Assembly (NCBI RefSeq): GCF_003337305.1
Contig: NZ_QPJO01000005.1
Location: 124,001-188,000, forward strand
Direction of reading: 5' to 3'
Source: Winogradskyella arenosi
GTDB taxonomy: Bacteria; Bacteroidota; Bacteroidia; Flavobacteriales; Flavobacteriaceae
DNA length: 64,000 nt
Of the stretch, positions 25,721 to 34,927 are shown in pieces (within the stretch, counting starts at the first letter, position 1; each line of letters begins with the position of its first letter). Under the pieces are notes generated by a model. That model saw only the letters and a list, made by a program, of their open reading frames with translations, was not told the DNA's origin and searched no databases. The position numbers and the translations under genes are program-made.

Positions 25721-26215
25721 ATTTATATTCTATTATTAAAGACACATATTCGTACCTATCACTTATATGGCTAAAGTCTATTTAAACAAAGACTTTTTTA
25801 GGTCATCATTCAAGTAATTTGACTAATTTAGGTTCAATTAGAAAAGCTAATATCTATTAAAAGTATAAGATTTTAAATTCACAAAATATTTCTGCTATCA
25901 TAGCATAATATGAATATGTAAAGATATTGTTTTTCTATTAACACATTTCATATTTAGGGCACTTAAAAAAATAGTAGATAATTCGTTAACCAATTATTTC
26001 ATAAGCTAAGAAATTAAAAATCTTCTTCTATTGCAAACCTTAAAATCATTACTAAAATTTAAACCTTATTAATTAAACTGGATAACACGTATTTTAGAAA
26101 GCTAATCTAAAGTTATAAAATTATTGACACATATCATATTATAGCACCCTTCATGTTGTCAAAAAACATCTAGGCATTGATGAGCCGAATTTGTATTAAT
26201 ATAAAATCAACTATT
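25721..26215. other. AT-rich intergenic stretch inside the polysaccharide locus
   Basis: About 495 bases with no supportable reading frame on either strand, the largest gap among the glycosyltransferase genes. It is very AT-rich and has no clear terminator or TAnnTTTG box. It may mark an old recombination junction between modules. Confidence 0.5.
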
Positions 26216-27322
26216 TTATTTAATTAATGGAATAATGAGTGGTTTTAAAGCTTGGTCAGCAATGTAGATACACTTCTTATTTTGTTTCTCATTAAAAACA
26301 ACATTTAAATAATTAAAATCTATTATTTTTTCAAAGTTTATAGAAACAACATCTTCATTTTCATATCTTCTTATACCTAACATTTTATTTGGATACCATA
26401 CTTGCAAATTACAAACCAAATATTCAAATAACTTGTTAGGCGCATTATATTTAAAATTATCAGTTTGTGCTTTGTAAAGAATAATACCCACATCGTAACT
26501 TCCGAGCACATTGGGTAAATTATCATATTCCACACCTTGATCGTAAAAGTTAATAAATAAACAATTAATCGAGTTTAGATATTTTGCGGTATCCTTGTGT
26601 AAATTATAAGAATAAATATCAAAAATCACATTCCCTTCTTGATTTTGTACCCAAGTACAAAATTCTTTTATATAAGTAGCTTCTAATGAAAGTGAGCCAA
26701 CATATACTATTCTTAATTTTTCATCTTCTAAACTTATTGACGTTGAAATTTCCTCCCACTTTTTTGGTGGGTAATTGGGTAGAATTTTCATTTTATCTTT
26801 TGACAAGCCAGGGTTATCTTCCAAAAATAATTGAACCCGATCCTCGTTTGTTTGAGAAATCCAAATAGCCTTGTGGTACAAGTACTCTGTTTCGAACTTA
26901 TGATATAAACGGTTTAATTTCATCCCTTTTTTGTACCACTCTTTATTAAAGTACTCATGGTGATGTATGTACAACTCCTTATATTTACCAAAAACACGCA
27001 TATACCAATACACAGGCCATGCAGAATAACTTTCATAATACAAAACACGCTTTGGATTAAGTACTATTAAGCCAATTAAACAGTTAATATTAAAAAACAA
27101 ATATTTTAAAAGACGAAAAGCAATATGTGTTTTAGGGTTTACCAAAGGGGCTCTAGAAATATTAGACAAACCACTATTTGTATATATACTTCGGTTTTTT
27201 ACATTTTTTGTAGACCATACCTTGACTTTTACTCCTTTTTCTTTTCCTATTACATCTAAAAAATTTGTTACAGGTGGATAATATTCCAACGGTAAATAAT
27301 GTATGACTGCGATTTTTTTCAT
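26216..27322 (-). CDS. GT-B glycosyltransferase, GT4-like
   Basis: The 368-residue protein opens with IAVIHYLPLEYYPPVTNFLD and has the second-domain start LRIVYVGSLSLEATYI. Near the C-terminus it has DVGIILYKAQTDNFKYNAPNK followed by LFEYLVCN, which takes the place of the usual E-x7-E nucleotide-sugar site. It is therefore a divergent GT4 member. Its start overlaps the end of the following gene by 4 bases (ATGA type), so translation is probably coupled. Specificity is unknown. Confidence 0.82.
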   Translation of the reverse strand: MKKIAVIHYLPLEYYPPVTNFLDVIGKEKGVKVKVWSTKNVKNRSIYTNSGLSNISRAPLVNPKTHIAFRLLKYLFFNINCLIGLIVLNPKRVLYYESYSAWPVYWYMRVFGKYKELYIHHHEYFNKEWYKKGMKLNRLYHKFETEYLYHKAIWISQTNEDRVQLFLEDNPGLSKDKMKILPNYPPKKWEEISTSISLEDEKLRIVYVGSLSLEATYIKEFCTWVQNQEGNVIFDIYSYNLHKDTAKYLNSINCLFINFYDQGVEYDNLPNVLGSYDVGIILYKAQTDNFKYNAPNKLFEYLVCNLQVWYPNKMLGIRRYENEDVVSINFEKIIDFNYLNVVFNEKQNKKCIYIADQALKPLIIPLIK

Positions 27323-28335
27323 CTCAACACTTTATTTAAAAGACGCTTTATAATACTCTCATAGTCGAACCCTTTTTTATGGACGCAATCAAATCCGTTG
27401 GTTGTTAAGGTTTTGAGTTTGGCGTTGTTGGACTTATAATACTTTACTTTAGAAATTAAATCATCCAAATCTTTATAAAAAACAACCTCTTTATCATTAT
27501 AAAAATTGCTAGTTTCTATATTTTTTTCCGTTAACAAAGCGGTGCCACAGGCTGGAATTTCGAAGGTACGCGTGGTGTGAAGTTCTGGAAAATGTTTAGA
27601 CAACAAGCCCAGAGCAAACTTTGAAGAGGAAATTAATTCGCTATACGCACCACTATAAACAGCTTCTCCTAAAAAAATTAAGTTGTTATCGGCTTTATGT
27701 TTTTCTACAAAAGCTCCCCACCCTTTTCCTACTAATTTCAGTTTTAAATTTTCTTTAATAATGCGCTCTGCAATAACGAGTCTTGAGGGTTCGGCTAAAC
27801 CTATAAACACAATGGCGTCGTCCTTATCTTCAAAACTATGTTTTGGTTGATGTATATCCTTATCAAAACCTTGAGTTGTTAATATAATTTTTTCTTTTTC
27901 AACTTTCTGTTCATAAAATTCTAACTCTGCACTCTTTGTTGTAATCACAAAATCATACCAATCTATTGATTTAAAAAACAGTTTAGACTGGTTGGCATAA
28001 AACCCCATATCTGGCGTAAAATGTACAAGTTTTTTAGTTCTAGCTCTTAGTAGTTTTAGGGTTTTAGGTTGTATAAACACCCCTTTATCCACCCAAATTA
28101 AATCGAAATCTGAAAACGTCTTTAATTTTTCGCTAATAAACGTGTTCACTTTAGCTATAAGTGGTCCTATTTTATAACGAAACCCTAAAGAGCGCCATAC
28201 TTTAGTTGTTCTAAAGAATGGTATATGTGTATCTATAACCTCAAACACATCGGGTTCTAAGATACTTTGAATGGTCACTGCACGCATTTTGCTTGTTGTG
28301 CCTTCAGTATGTTGTCCTATATATAATACTTTCAT
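27319..28335 (-). CDS. CgeB-like glycosyltransferase
   Basis: The 338-residue protein begins KVLYIGQHTEGTTSKMRAVT and contains HFTPDMGFYANQ in the middle and HTTRTFEIPACGTALLTEK in the second half. The last is the hallmark of the CgeB/Glyco_trans_1_2 (PF13524) group of GT-B enzymes. It overlaps the next gene in the operon by 4 bases and follows the SGNH gene. It probably transfers a sugar in the repeat unit or a side branch. Confidence 0.85.
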   Translation of the reverse strand: MKVLYIGQHTEGTTSKMRAVTIQSILEPDVFEVIDTHIPFFRTTKVWRSLGFRYKIGPLIAKVNTFISEKLKTFSDFDLIWVDKGVFIQPKTLKLLRARTKKLVHFTPDMGFYANQSKLFFKSIDWYDFVITTKSAELEFYEQKVEKEKIILTTQGFDKDIHQPKHSFEDKDDAIVFIGLAEPSRLVIAERIIKENLKLKLVGKGWGAFVEKHKADNNLIFLGEAVYSGAYSELISSSKFALGLLSKHFPELHTTRTFEIPACGTALLTEKNIETSNFYNDKEVVFYKDLDDLISKVKYYKSNNAKLKTLTTNGFDCVHKKGFDYESIIKRLLNKVLR

Positions 28336-28344
28336 TTTATAAGT

Positions 28345-29325
28345 CTACAGTACTGTATTTAGAAATTGAGTCATTTTTATAGCTCCTTTACGGTTTAAAT
28401 GAGAAGCATCACCAAAATAGCCATTAGATAAAAGAAAAAGCTCTGATTTAAATTCCACTTCTGGAAATTCTTGCTTTAGTGAATTCATATAATTTTTATA
28501 ATTATTTATAAATGCAGTTGATAATTGATTATAAGACGCTTTATTATATGGCATATTAACATAAACCACATGAATATTATTCGCTTGTGCTAACTTAAAA
28601 AGTTCTTTTAGTGCTGTAGATATGGTGGAATTCACAATAAAATCTTCTTCTTTAGTTTCTTCATTTAACGCATTAGAAAAGGCATCTTTACCGTACAAAT
28701 AATACCCTTTATTTTTTACCAAATCACTATAAAACGACCTATTAGGTTTATTTCTACGAAACTTAGAAGAAGTAATGCTTTCTTGAAAGTACAATGGGCA
28801 TTTTAACAAAATTAGATAGGCTTTAATTCTAGATGTGTACTGCTCAAAATATGACAGCTCAGAGGGGTGTATTTCCCAAAAAGCATCATTTTTATAATTA
28901 AAAGTATTATGAATCGTATTAACATCATTTATATTAAGATAAGAATACCTCAACGAGTTAATAAAATAATATTCTGAACTCATTAAATGAAGAGCCCCAT
29001 ACGATACTATTAAAGTATCTATAGACGCCCCTTGCTTCATAAGTTTTTCCAATTGAAAATAGCCCTCAATTGGAGAACTACCTAATAATGCCCCATTAAT
29101 AGTTGTTTTAGTTAAACTATCAGGAACAAAACCAGCTTGTGCTCTACTATCACCTATAATAATAGTATTTACACCAAAAGCGTTGTGTTCTATAAGCTCC
29201 TTTCCATATTTAAATATAGAAAACGACTGATCCATATAATACTCCGGAAAAGCGATGACAATCCCAGTAATACAGATGTAACTTAAACTAAGTAATAAAA
29301 CGGTTCTTTTTAAATATTTTACCAT
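28345..29325 (-). CDS. SGNH-type membrane-anchored acyltransferase partner
   Basis: The 326-residue protein has one N-terminal signal anchor (about residues 8-27) and then an extracytoplasmic domain with IIIGDSRAQAG (the block I GDS serine motif, near residue 57) and a C-terminal DASHLN motif (Asp-x-x-His near residue 308). This is the pattern of SGNH hydrolase-fold proteins such as AlgJ/AlgX and DltD that work with MBOAT proteins. It lies 5 bases downstream of the MBOAT gene. It likely transfers acetyl or another acyl group to the polysaccharide in the periplasm. Confidence 0.85.
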   Translation of the reverse strand: MVKYLKRTVLLLSLSYICITGIVIAFPEYYMDQSFSIFKYGKELIEHNAFGVNTIIIGDSRAQAGFVPDSLTKTTINGALLGSSPIEGYFQLEKLMKQGASIDTLIVSYGALHLMSSEYYFINSLRYSYLNINDVNTIHNTFNYKNDAFWEIHPSELSYFEQYTSRIKAYLILLKCPLYFQESITSSKFRRNKPNRSFYSDLVKNKGYYLYGKDAFSNALNEETKEEDFIVNSTISTALKELFKLAQANNIHVVYVNMPYNKASYNQLSTAFINNYKNYMNSLKQEFPEVEFKSELFLLSNGYFGDASHLNRKGAIKMTQFLNTVL

Positions 29326-29330
29326 GACTG

Positions 29331-30767
29331 TTAAAATTGAAAATAGATAAACTCTTTCCCCGAGCTATGAGAAATATAAATTAATGCACTTAATATAACA
29401 TAGCAACCATATCTTAAACTTCGATACTTAAACAACGAAAATTTTTCAATAGCAAATTCTTGATTACGCCCAAACCACTCTATAACCATAAACAAACCGA
29501 CAAGTAAAATTGCAGTTTTAGGTAGAACCATTGGAGCACTAAAAAGGGACATAGAAAAAATTGAAGCTATAATTTCGAGTGCTTGTGTTATATTTTCTGA
29601 TCTAAAAAATATCCATGCTAGTACCGTTAGTAAGAACGTTCCTAAAATTTTTAATGCTATAACAAAAGCATCTTTAATATTTGTATACGCAATCACATCT
29701 GTGTTATTTCTATTGATACCAAATACCATTAAGGGCACAAAATAAAAAGCATTTAAAGCACCCCAAGCAATAAAAGTCCAATTTGCACCATGCCAAAACC
29801 CACTAACTATAAAAATAATAAATACATTTCTTAATTTAAAAAACAAGTTACCTCTACTCCCCCCTAACGGAATATACAAATAATCTCTAAACCAAGTATT
29901 TAAAGAAATATGCCAACGACGCCAAAACTCTGCCATATCTCTAGAAAAATACGGAAAGGAGAAATTCTGCAACAGCTTAAATCCAAAAAGCCTAGAAGTT
30001 CCAATTGCTATATCAGAGTACCCCGAAAAATCACCATAAATTTGAAATGCAAAAAAGACGCCTCCTAACAATAATGTACTACCACTATAATCTTGATGAT
30101 TATTAAAAATCTCATTAGCATAAAAAGCACAGCTATCGGCTATAACAACTTTTTTAACTAAACCCCATAAAATTTGTCGCATACCGATTACGCTATTGGC
30201 GTAACTAAACGTTCTTTTGGAATAAAATTGAGGCAAAAGATTAGTTGCTCTTTCTATAGGGCCTGCAACAAGCTGAGGAAAAAAACTAACAAAAGCTGCA
30301 AAGTCTATAAAATTATTGGTCGCCTTGATATTACCTTTATAAACATCTATGGTATAACTTAAAGTTTGAAATGTATAAAAGCTAATTCCTACGGGTAGAA
30401 TAATATTTAGAGAAGAGGAACTAATAGATCCACCAAAAAAAGTAAAGGCATCCACAAAATTTTCTAGAAAAAAGTTATAATACTTAAAGAACCCTAGAAA
30501 ACCTAAATTTACACCTATACTTATCCACAAAAGCAACTTTCTATGGGCTATACCTTTTTGTTTTAATAATTGATTTCCTATTATAAAATCAACTAAAGTA
30601 CTAAACGCAATTAAACTTAGAAATCGCCAATCCCACCAGCCATAGAACACGTAGCTGACTATTAATAATAGTAAGTTTTGTTTTTTTAAACTTTTATTAA
30701 ACACAAACCAATACAGAGCAAAAATAATGGGTAGAAAAAGTCCAAAATCTAAAGAATTAAATATCAA
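29331..30767 (-). CDS. MBOAT family O-acyltransferase, AlgI-like
   Basis: The 478-residue protein has about ten to twelve membrane helices and the MBOAT/AlgI signatures: PVGISFYTFQTLSYTIDVYK, FVSFFPQLVAGPIERA, FAFQIYGDFSGYSDIAIGTS, EFWRRWHISLNTWFRDYLYI and the catalytic His in SGFWHGANWTFIAWG. It moves acyl groups across the inner membrane for a periplasmic partner, here the adjoining SGNH protein. The substrate is probably the repeat unit or polymer of this locus; this is inferred from position. Confidence 0.93.
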   Translation of the reverse strand: MIFNSLDFGLFLPIIFALYWFVFNKSLKKQNLLLLIVSYVFYGWWDWRFLSLIAFSTLVDFIIGNQLLKQKGIAHRKLLLWISIGVNLGFLGFFKYYNFFLENFVDAFTFFGGSISSSSLNIILPVGISFYTFQTLSYTIDVYKGNIKATNNFIDFAAFVSFFPQLVAGPIERATNLLPQFYSKRTFSYANSVIGMRQILWGLVKKVVIADSCAFYANEIFNNHQDYSGSTLLLGGVFFAFQIYGDFSGYSDIAIGTSRLFGFKLLQNFSFPYFSRDMAEFWRRWHISLNTWFRDYLYIPLGGSRGNLFFKLRNVFIIFIVSGFWHGANWTFIAWGALNAFYFVPLMVFGINRNNTDVIAYTNIKDAFVIALKILGTFLLTVLAWIFFRSENITQALEIIASIFSMSLFSAPMVLPKTAILLVGLFMVIEWFGRNQEFAIEKFSLFKYRSLRYGCYVILSALIYISHSSGKEFIYFQF

Positions 30768-30768
30768 C

Positions 30769-31878
30769 TTAATTGGTAATTTTATTCGTTATTTTATGCA
30801 ATACCATCTCCCATGTGTTATTTTTAATAGCATTATTTCTAGTGGTTTTTCTCATTTTAGAATACGATTCAGCATTGCTTAATAATAAATCCATTTTTTC
30901 AACCAATTCATCAACACTTCGAGGATCATTCAACAAATATCCTGTTTGTGCATTTAACAAGTATTCTGGAATGGCAAAACGATTTGATGCAATAGCAGGA
31001 CAGCCGTGATACGCGAGCTCATTTATAACCAGCGTATTGGTATCTTTTAGTGTTGGATGCACAATCGCAAAGGCATTTTTAAATATTTTAATTAACTCTT
31101 TTTTCTCGTCTACTACATTCTTTCTAAAAAAGCCTAAATAGTCAATATTTGGTAAATCTAGAATTTTGTCCTCTGGTTTCTCACCGACAATCCAAAGCTT
31201 GGCACTAGGGTATTTTTCTTTTATTTTTTGAATAGCTTTTACTACAATTTCGCCGCCTTTTGGAATAAACTCCCTTGAAATAAACAAAAAGTTATATCCT
31301 TCTTTATAGCTATCTTCCTCTGGTATATCTATAAAACCTCCAACGCCTACATTAACAAAATTATCGCCGGATAAATTATAGGCTTTTTTCGTTTCTTCTA
31401 AAGCCCACTGCGATCTAAAAAACACCTTTTCTGCCTGTCTTAACCATGTTGCTTCTAATTTATAGATCCGTTCCAAATCTTCCTTTTTAAATTCAGATCG
31501 GTCATTATAAATCTCTACATAGGTAGCAAAACACGCATCATTAAAACAATAGTAGGGCTTATCTGGTTGCGTGCATGACCATTGTGTAAAGCCATGAAAA
31601 AAATAAGCATCAGCACCAGTATGTTGTGTTTCGTTTTTAAACTGACCTGCGATATGGGCTAATCTTCGATTTGAAAAATGGTGGTAAATACGCTTTGCAT
31701 GCACTTTCTTTTGAAGAACAGATCGTAATTTATTTACAATATCAGGTTTAGCCTCAATATGGTGATACAAAACATCTTTATAATGATTTTTAAAATAAGA
31801 ATATACAGCAAAATTCACACCTGAACCACCGCCACTAGACTCTTTTAAACCTGTATTTGTAATATAAGCTAATTTCAA
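30769..31878 (-). CDS. GT4 glycosyltransferase
   Basis: The 369-residue GT-B enzyme begins LAYITNTGLKESSGGGSGVN and has the second-domain start NFLFISREFIPKGGEIVVKA and the donor-site region AIVHPTLKDTNTLVINELAY (with an E). It is one base from the MBOAT gene and 5 bases from the next GT2 gene, so it is firmly in the operon. The long His/Tyr-rich middle (residues about 60-110) gives no clue to specificity. Confidence 0.88.
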   Translation of the reverse strand: MKLAYITNTGLKESSGGGSGVNFAVYSYFKNHYKDVLYHHIEAKPDIVNKLRSVLQKKVHAKRIYHHFSNRRLAHIAGQFKNETQHTGADAYFFHGFTQWSCTQPDKPYYCFNDACFATYVEIYNDRSEFKKEDLERIYKLEATWLRQAEKVFFRSQWALEETKKAYNLSGDNFVNVGVGGFIDIPEEDSYKEGYNFLFISREFIPKGGEIVVKAIQKIKEKYPSAKLWIVGEKPEDKILDLPNIDYLGFFRKNVVDEKKELIKIFKNAFAIVHPTLKDTNTLVINELAYHGCPAIASNRFAIPEYLLNAQTGYLLNDPRSVDELVEKMDLLLSNAESYSKMRKTTRNNAIKNNTWEMVLHKITNKITN

Positions 31879-31883
31879 AACTT

Positions 31884-32834
31884 TTATTTTAAGTTAAATA
31901 TTTTCTTAATTTTAAGTGCATTATTAAACCCAATATATGAACTTAATTTTCTAAATTTAGCGCCACCTACAGGCCACATTTTTGAGAATCCTAGGGCATA
32001 AAACTCATTTTTTGCAATAGTCACTAATTCTGGAAACAAGCCATTAAATTGATAAATAAAATTTAAAAAATTAAAACCTAAACCTTCTTTTAATTCAGTT
32101 AATAACCCGGCTTGTATTGCTTGAGTTTTGTACGATCTATACGAGTTTAATAAACTTTCTGCTTTTTCAACACTTAAGGTATTAGATTGTGAAATACTAT
32201 TAGGGTTTCCAGACCTATAAAACACCTTGGCAAGATTACTGTACTTAATGCAATCTGCTAATAATATAACACGGCTAAAGAACTCTCCATCTTGATTTAT
32301 CAATAGCTTTTCGTCCCATTCTCCAGCTTTTTCTATTAACGGTCTTGGTGTAAGCCAAATAGACGTTTGTCCCATCCCTTTACCCTTCCAAGATTCATTT
32401 AACCATAAATAAGGGGTATCATAATCTTTATTGATAGGCTGCTGTTTCCAGGATACCGTATTTATATGCTCATAGAACCGTCCCCAAATTCCACTTGCTA
32501 AGGATGTATTTCCTGTTGCTTTTAATAGGGCTAACTGAGAAGCAATTTTATCTTCACTTAATAAATCATCGGCATCTAAGTACTGAATATAATCACCCGT
32601 ACTTATCTCAAATCCATAGTTTCGTGCAGCACAGGCACCCTTTCTTATATTTTGCTTAACTATAATGTTTTCATCCTGTAAGGCTAAGGCTTTTTTAAAA
32701 GAATCATCTGTAGAATGATCATCAATTATAATAATCTCTAAATTTTTATGCGTTTGACTCATGACAGAATCTAAGGTTTCCGCAATATATGATGAAGCAT
32801 TATATAGCGGTATAATTACGGAAACTTTATCCAT
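31884..32834 (-). CDS. GT2 glycosyltransferase
   Basis: The 316-residue GT-A enzyme has VSVIIPLYNASSYIAETLDS, IIIDDHSTDDS, KGACAARNYG and the metal-binding YLDADDLLSEDKI. No membrane segment is evident. It overlaps the preceding GT2 gene by 8 bases, indicating translational coupling. It is related to its neighbour at 32827-33732 only at the family level. Confidence 0.9.
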   Translation of the reverse strand: MDKVSVIIPLYNASSYIAETLDSVMSQTHKNLEIIIIDDHSTDDSFKKALALQDENIIVKQNIRKGACAARNYGFEISTGDYIQYLDADDLLSEDKIASQLALLKATGNTSLASGIWGRFYEHINTVSWKQQPINKDYDTPYLWLNESWKGKGMGQTSIWLTPRPLIEKAGEWDEKLLINQDGEFFSRVILLADCIKYSNLAKVFYRSGNPNSISQSNTLSVEKAESLLNSYRSYKTQAIQAGLLTELKEGLGFNFLNFIYQFNGLFPELVTIAKNEFYALGFSKMWPVGGAKFRKLSSYIGFNNALKIKKIFNLK

Positions 32835-33732
32835 TATTTTCTTTTATTAAGTCTTGGTATTTTGTTAAACCATTGCCTTTCTCTGAACCAAAATAATATT
32901 TTAGTGCCATAAATAAATACTTAGATAATTGAAAATTTAAATGTTTTAAGGCCAGTAAAGCGTGAAATAATTGTTTTTTTATAAGTCTTCGTTTAGCGAA
33001 TTTAAATTGTTTAGGACTCAACAAATCATGCTGTAAAAACAAAAAATGATTATGAATCATATAGGGCTCTAAATTGCCTTTTATAGTTTTACTTTTTCTT
33101 GCGGTGGCTTGGCCTGGTCGTTTTCTCCATTTCGCAAAAGGTTCTGAAAGTAATACTACGTTATGCTGCAAGGTTAACGAAAGTCTAATAAAATCATCAC
33201 CTGAAATAATGCCCTTAGGAAACCCGTTAAATTCTTTATGAACTATTGCGGTTCTAAAAATGTTTCTCGCAAATGACATATTTATTTCACTTTGATTTAA
33301 AAAGTGATTTTGTAAAATTTCTTTTGACGTTTTTAATTTATATTTAGAATCACCTAGCTCGTCTATAGGTCTCACTATACCAAACCCTGCTTCAGGATAT
33401 TGCTCCATTAACATTACAGCATCACATAAACCATTGGTGTTTAGCAAGGTATCATCGCCATCTACAAAAATAAAATAATCGCCTTTTGCAAGGTTTATAG
33501 CCTTAGTTCTATTGGCGTATTCACCAAGGTTAACCTTATTTTCAAAAAGCCGAATTCTATCGTCTGATTTATTTTTTATGATGTCTAAACTGTGATCCGT
33601 AGAACAATCATCACAAATAATTAATTCAAGATTATTATACCTACTATTTAATACGCTCGTGATGGCTTCATCTAAAAATTCAGCAGAATTATAGACCACC
33701 ATAATTATTGAAACTAAAGGGCTTGTACTCAA
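32827..33732 (-). CDS. GT2 glycosyltransferase
   Basis: The 301-residue GT-A enzyme has VSIIMVVYNSAEFLDEAITS, IICDDCSTDHS, LGEYANRTKAINLAKG and the DxD site FVDGDDTLL. Its C-terminal part is basic (KRRLIKKQLFHALLALKHLN), which could help it sit on the inner membrane surface. It is one base from the GT4 gene upstream and overlaps the GT2 gene downstream. Specificity is unknown. Confidence 0.9.
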   Translation of the reverse strand: MSTSPLVSIIMVVYNSAEFLDEAITSVLNSRYNNLELIICDDCSTDHSLDIIKNKSDDRIRLFENKVNLGEYANRTKAINLAKGDYFIFVDGDDTLLNTNGLCDAVMLMEQYPEAGFGIVRPIDELGDSKYKLKTSKEILQNHFLNQSEINMSFARNIFRTAIVHKEFNGFPKGIISGDDFIRLSLTLQHNVVLLSEPFAKWRKRPGQATARKSKTIKGNLEPYMIHNHFLFLQHDLLSPKQFKFAKRRLIKKQLFHALLALKHLNFQLSKYLFMALKYYFGSEKGNGLTKYQDLIKENNG

Positions 33733-33733
33733 A

Positions 33734-34870
33734 TCAATCCGTTTTTATTGTGTTTTTTAATAAATTCAATATTTTTTCTGCTCGTTCCTCAGAATTACAG
33801 ATAGATTCAATATGTGTTTTTCCTTGTTTACCCATGCGTATTGCCAAATCTGGGTTAGACAGTAAACACATCATTTTTTCAGCCATTGTCTCATAATCAA
33901 ACTCACGTACTAAATACCCTGTTTCACCATCTATGACGTTCTCAGGAATACCATTATGCAGTGTAGACACAACAGGAATCTCTAGTAATGCTGCTTCAGC
34001 TAAACTTATAGCAAAGCCCTCTTGATCGCCGTTATTAGAGGTCACCGAATGCTGTACATATATTTTAGCATCTGTTAGAAGCTTCATGGCATCGGTATGT
34101 TTTATTGCACCATTCATTTTAACACAATCTGCTATCCCTAAAGTTTTTATACGCGCTAGACAATCTGAATATAAAGGGCCATTACCTACTAAGTTTAAGT
34201 TAGATTTAGGAAACTTTTTAAGAACCAAATTAAATGCTTCTATTAAAGCTAATGGATTCTTTTTGGATGTTAATCTTCCTATACTAATAAAATCTATGGC
34301 TTTATTTGTAAATTCTTTTAACTCAATTTTTGGCATGGTTACCCCTAATCTGATCACTTTTATTTTGTGCTCTGGGCAGCCGTTTAACACTAATAAGCGT
34401 TTTATATGATGCGATGCAGCAATGACATAGGACACATATTTAAATAATTTTTGAAGATCCTTTTTATAACTATTATCGTTGAGTTGAGATGTGATATCAT
34501 AGCCATGAAAATGTACTGTAAATGGTTTTTTACTTGCTATTAAAGCAGGTAAAATTCTAACGGCATTAGTACCATACTCAATATAAACCGTATCACAATT
34601 ATCTAAGAATGGCTTCACTTTTTTAGAGGCCATTTTTTGTTTTATATTATGATTTATTTTTTTGCCTCTGCTTTCTAAGAAATAATTTAAATAATAGTCT
34701 AAACGAAATGGAATCTTATTACTTAATATTTGGCACGCCAATTCGTCTTTATAAAACAATTCCGTTTCAGACACTAAGCTTAAGTCTGTTAAAGTGTTTA
34801 AACGTTTAGCCAACTCCAATATAAAGGTTTCACTTATACTTATCCCGCCTACATAATATAATACTTTCAT
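33734..34870 (-). CDS. GT4 glycosyltransferase
   Basis: The 378-residue GT-B enzyme begins VLYYVGGISISETFILELAK and has HFHGYDIT (acceptor-side His), the second-domain start DFISIGRLTSKKNPLALIEA and the donor site QEGFAISLAEAALLEIPVVS (E-x7-E type). It resembles the colanic acid and amylovoran GT4 enzymes in these features. It is followed without a gap by two GT2 genes. The donor sugar cannot be told. Confidence 0.9.
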   Translation of the reverse strand: MKVLYYVGGISISETFILELAKRLNTLTDLSLVSETELFYKDELACQILSNKIPFRLDYYLNYFLESRGKKINHNIKQKMASKKVKPFLDNCDTVYIEYGTNAVRILPALIASKKPFTVHFHGYDITSQLNDNSYKKDLQKLFKYVSYVIAASHHIKRLLVLNGCPEHKIKVIRLGVTMPKIELKEFTNKAIDFISIGRLTSKKNPLALIEAFNLVLKKFPKSNLNLVGNGPLYSDCLARIKTLGIADCVKMNGAIKHTDAMKLLTDAKIYVQHSVTSNNGDQEGFAISLAEAALLEIPVVSTLHNGIPENVIDGETGYLVREFDYETMAEKMMCLLSNPDLAIRMGKQGKTHIESICNSEERAEKILNLLKNTIKTD

Positions 34871-34927
34871 CTTTAAGTTCTATTAAAATCCATTGTTGCT
34901 ATGTAAAATGTATGTCACTACTATTCA

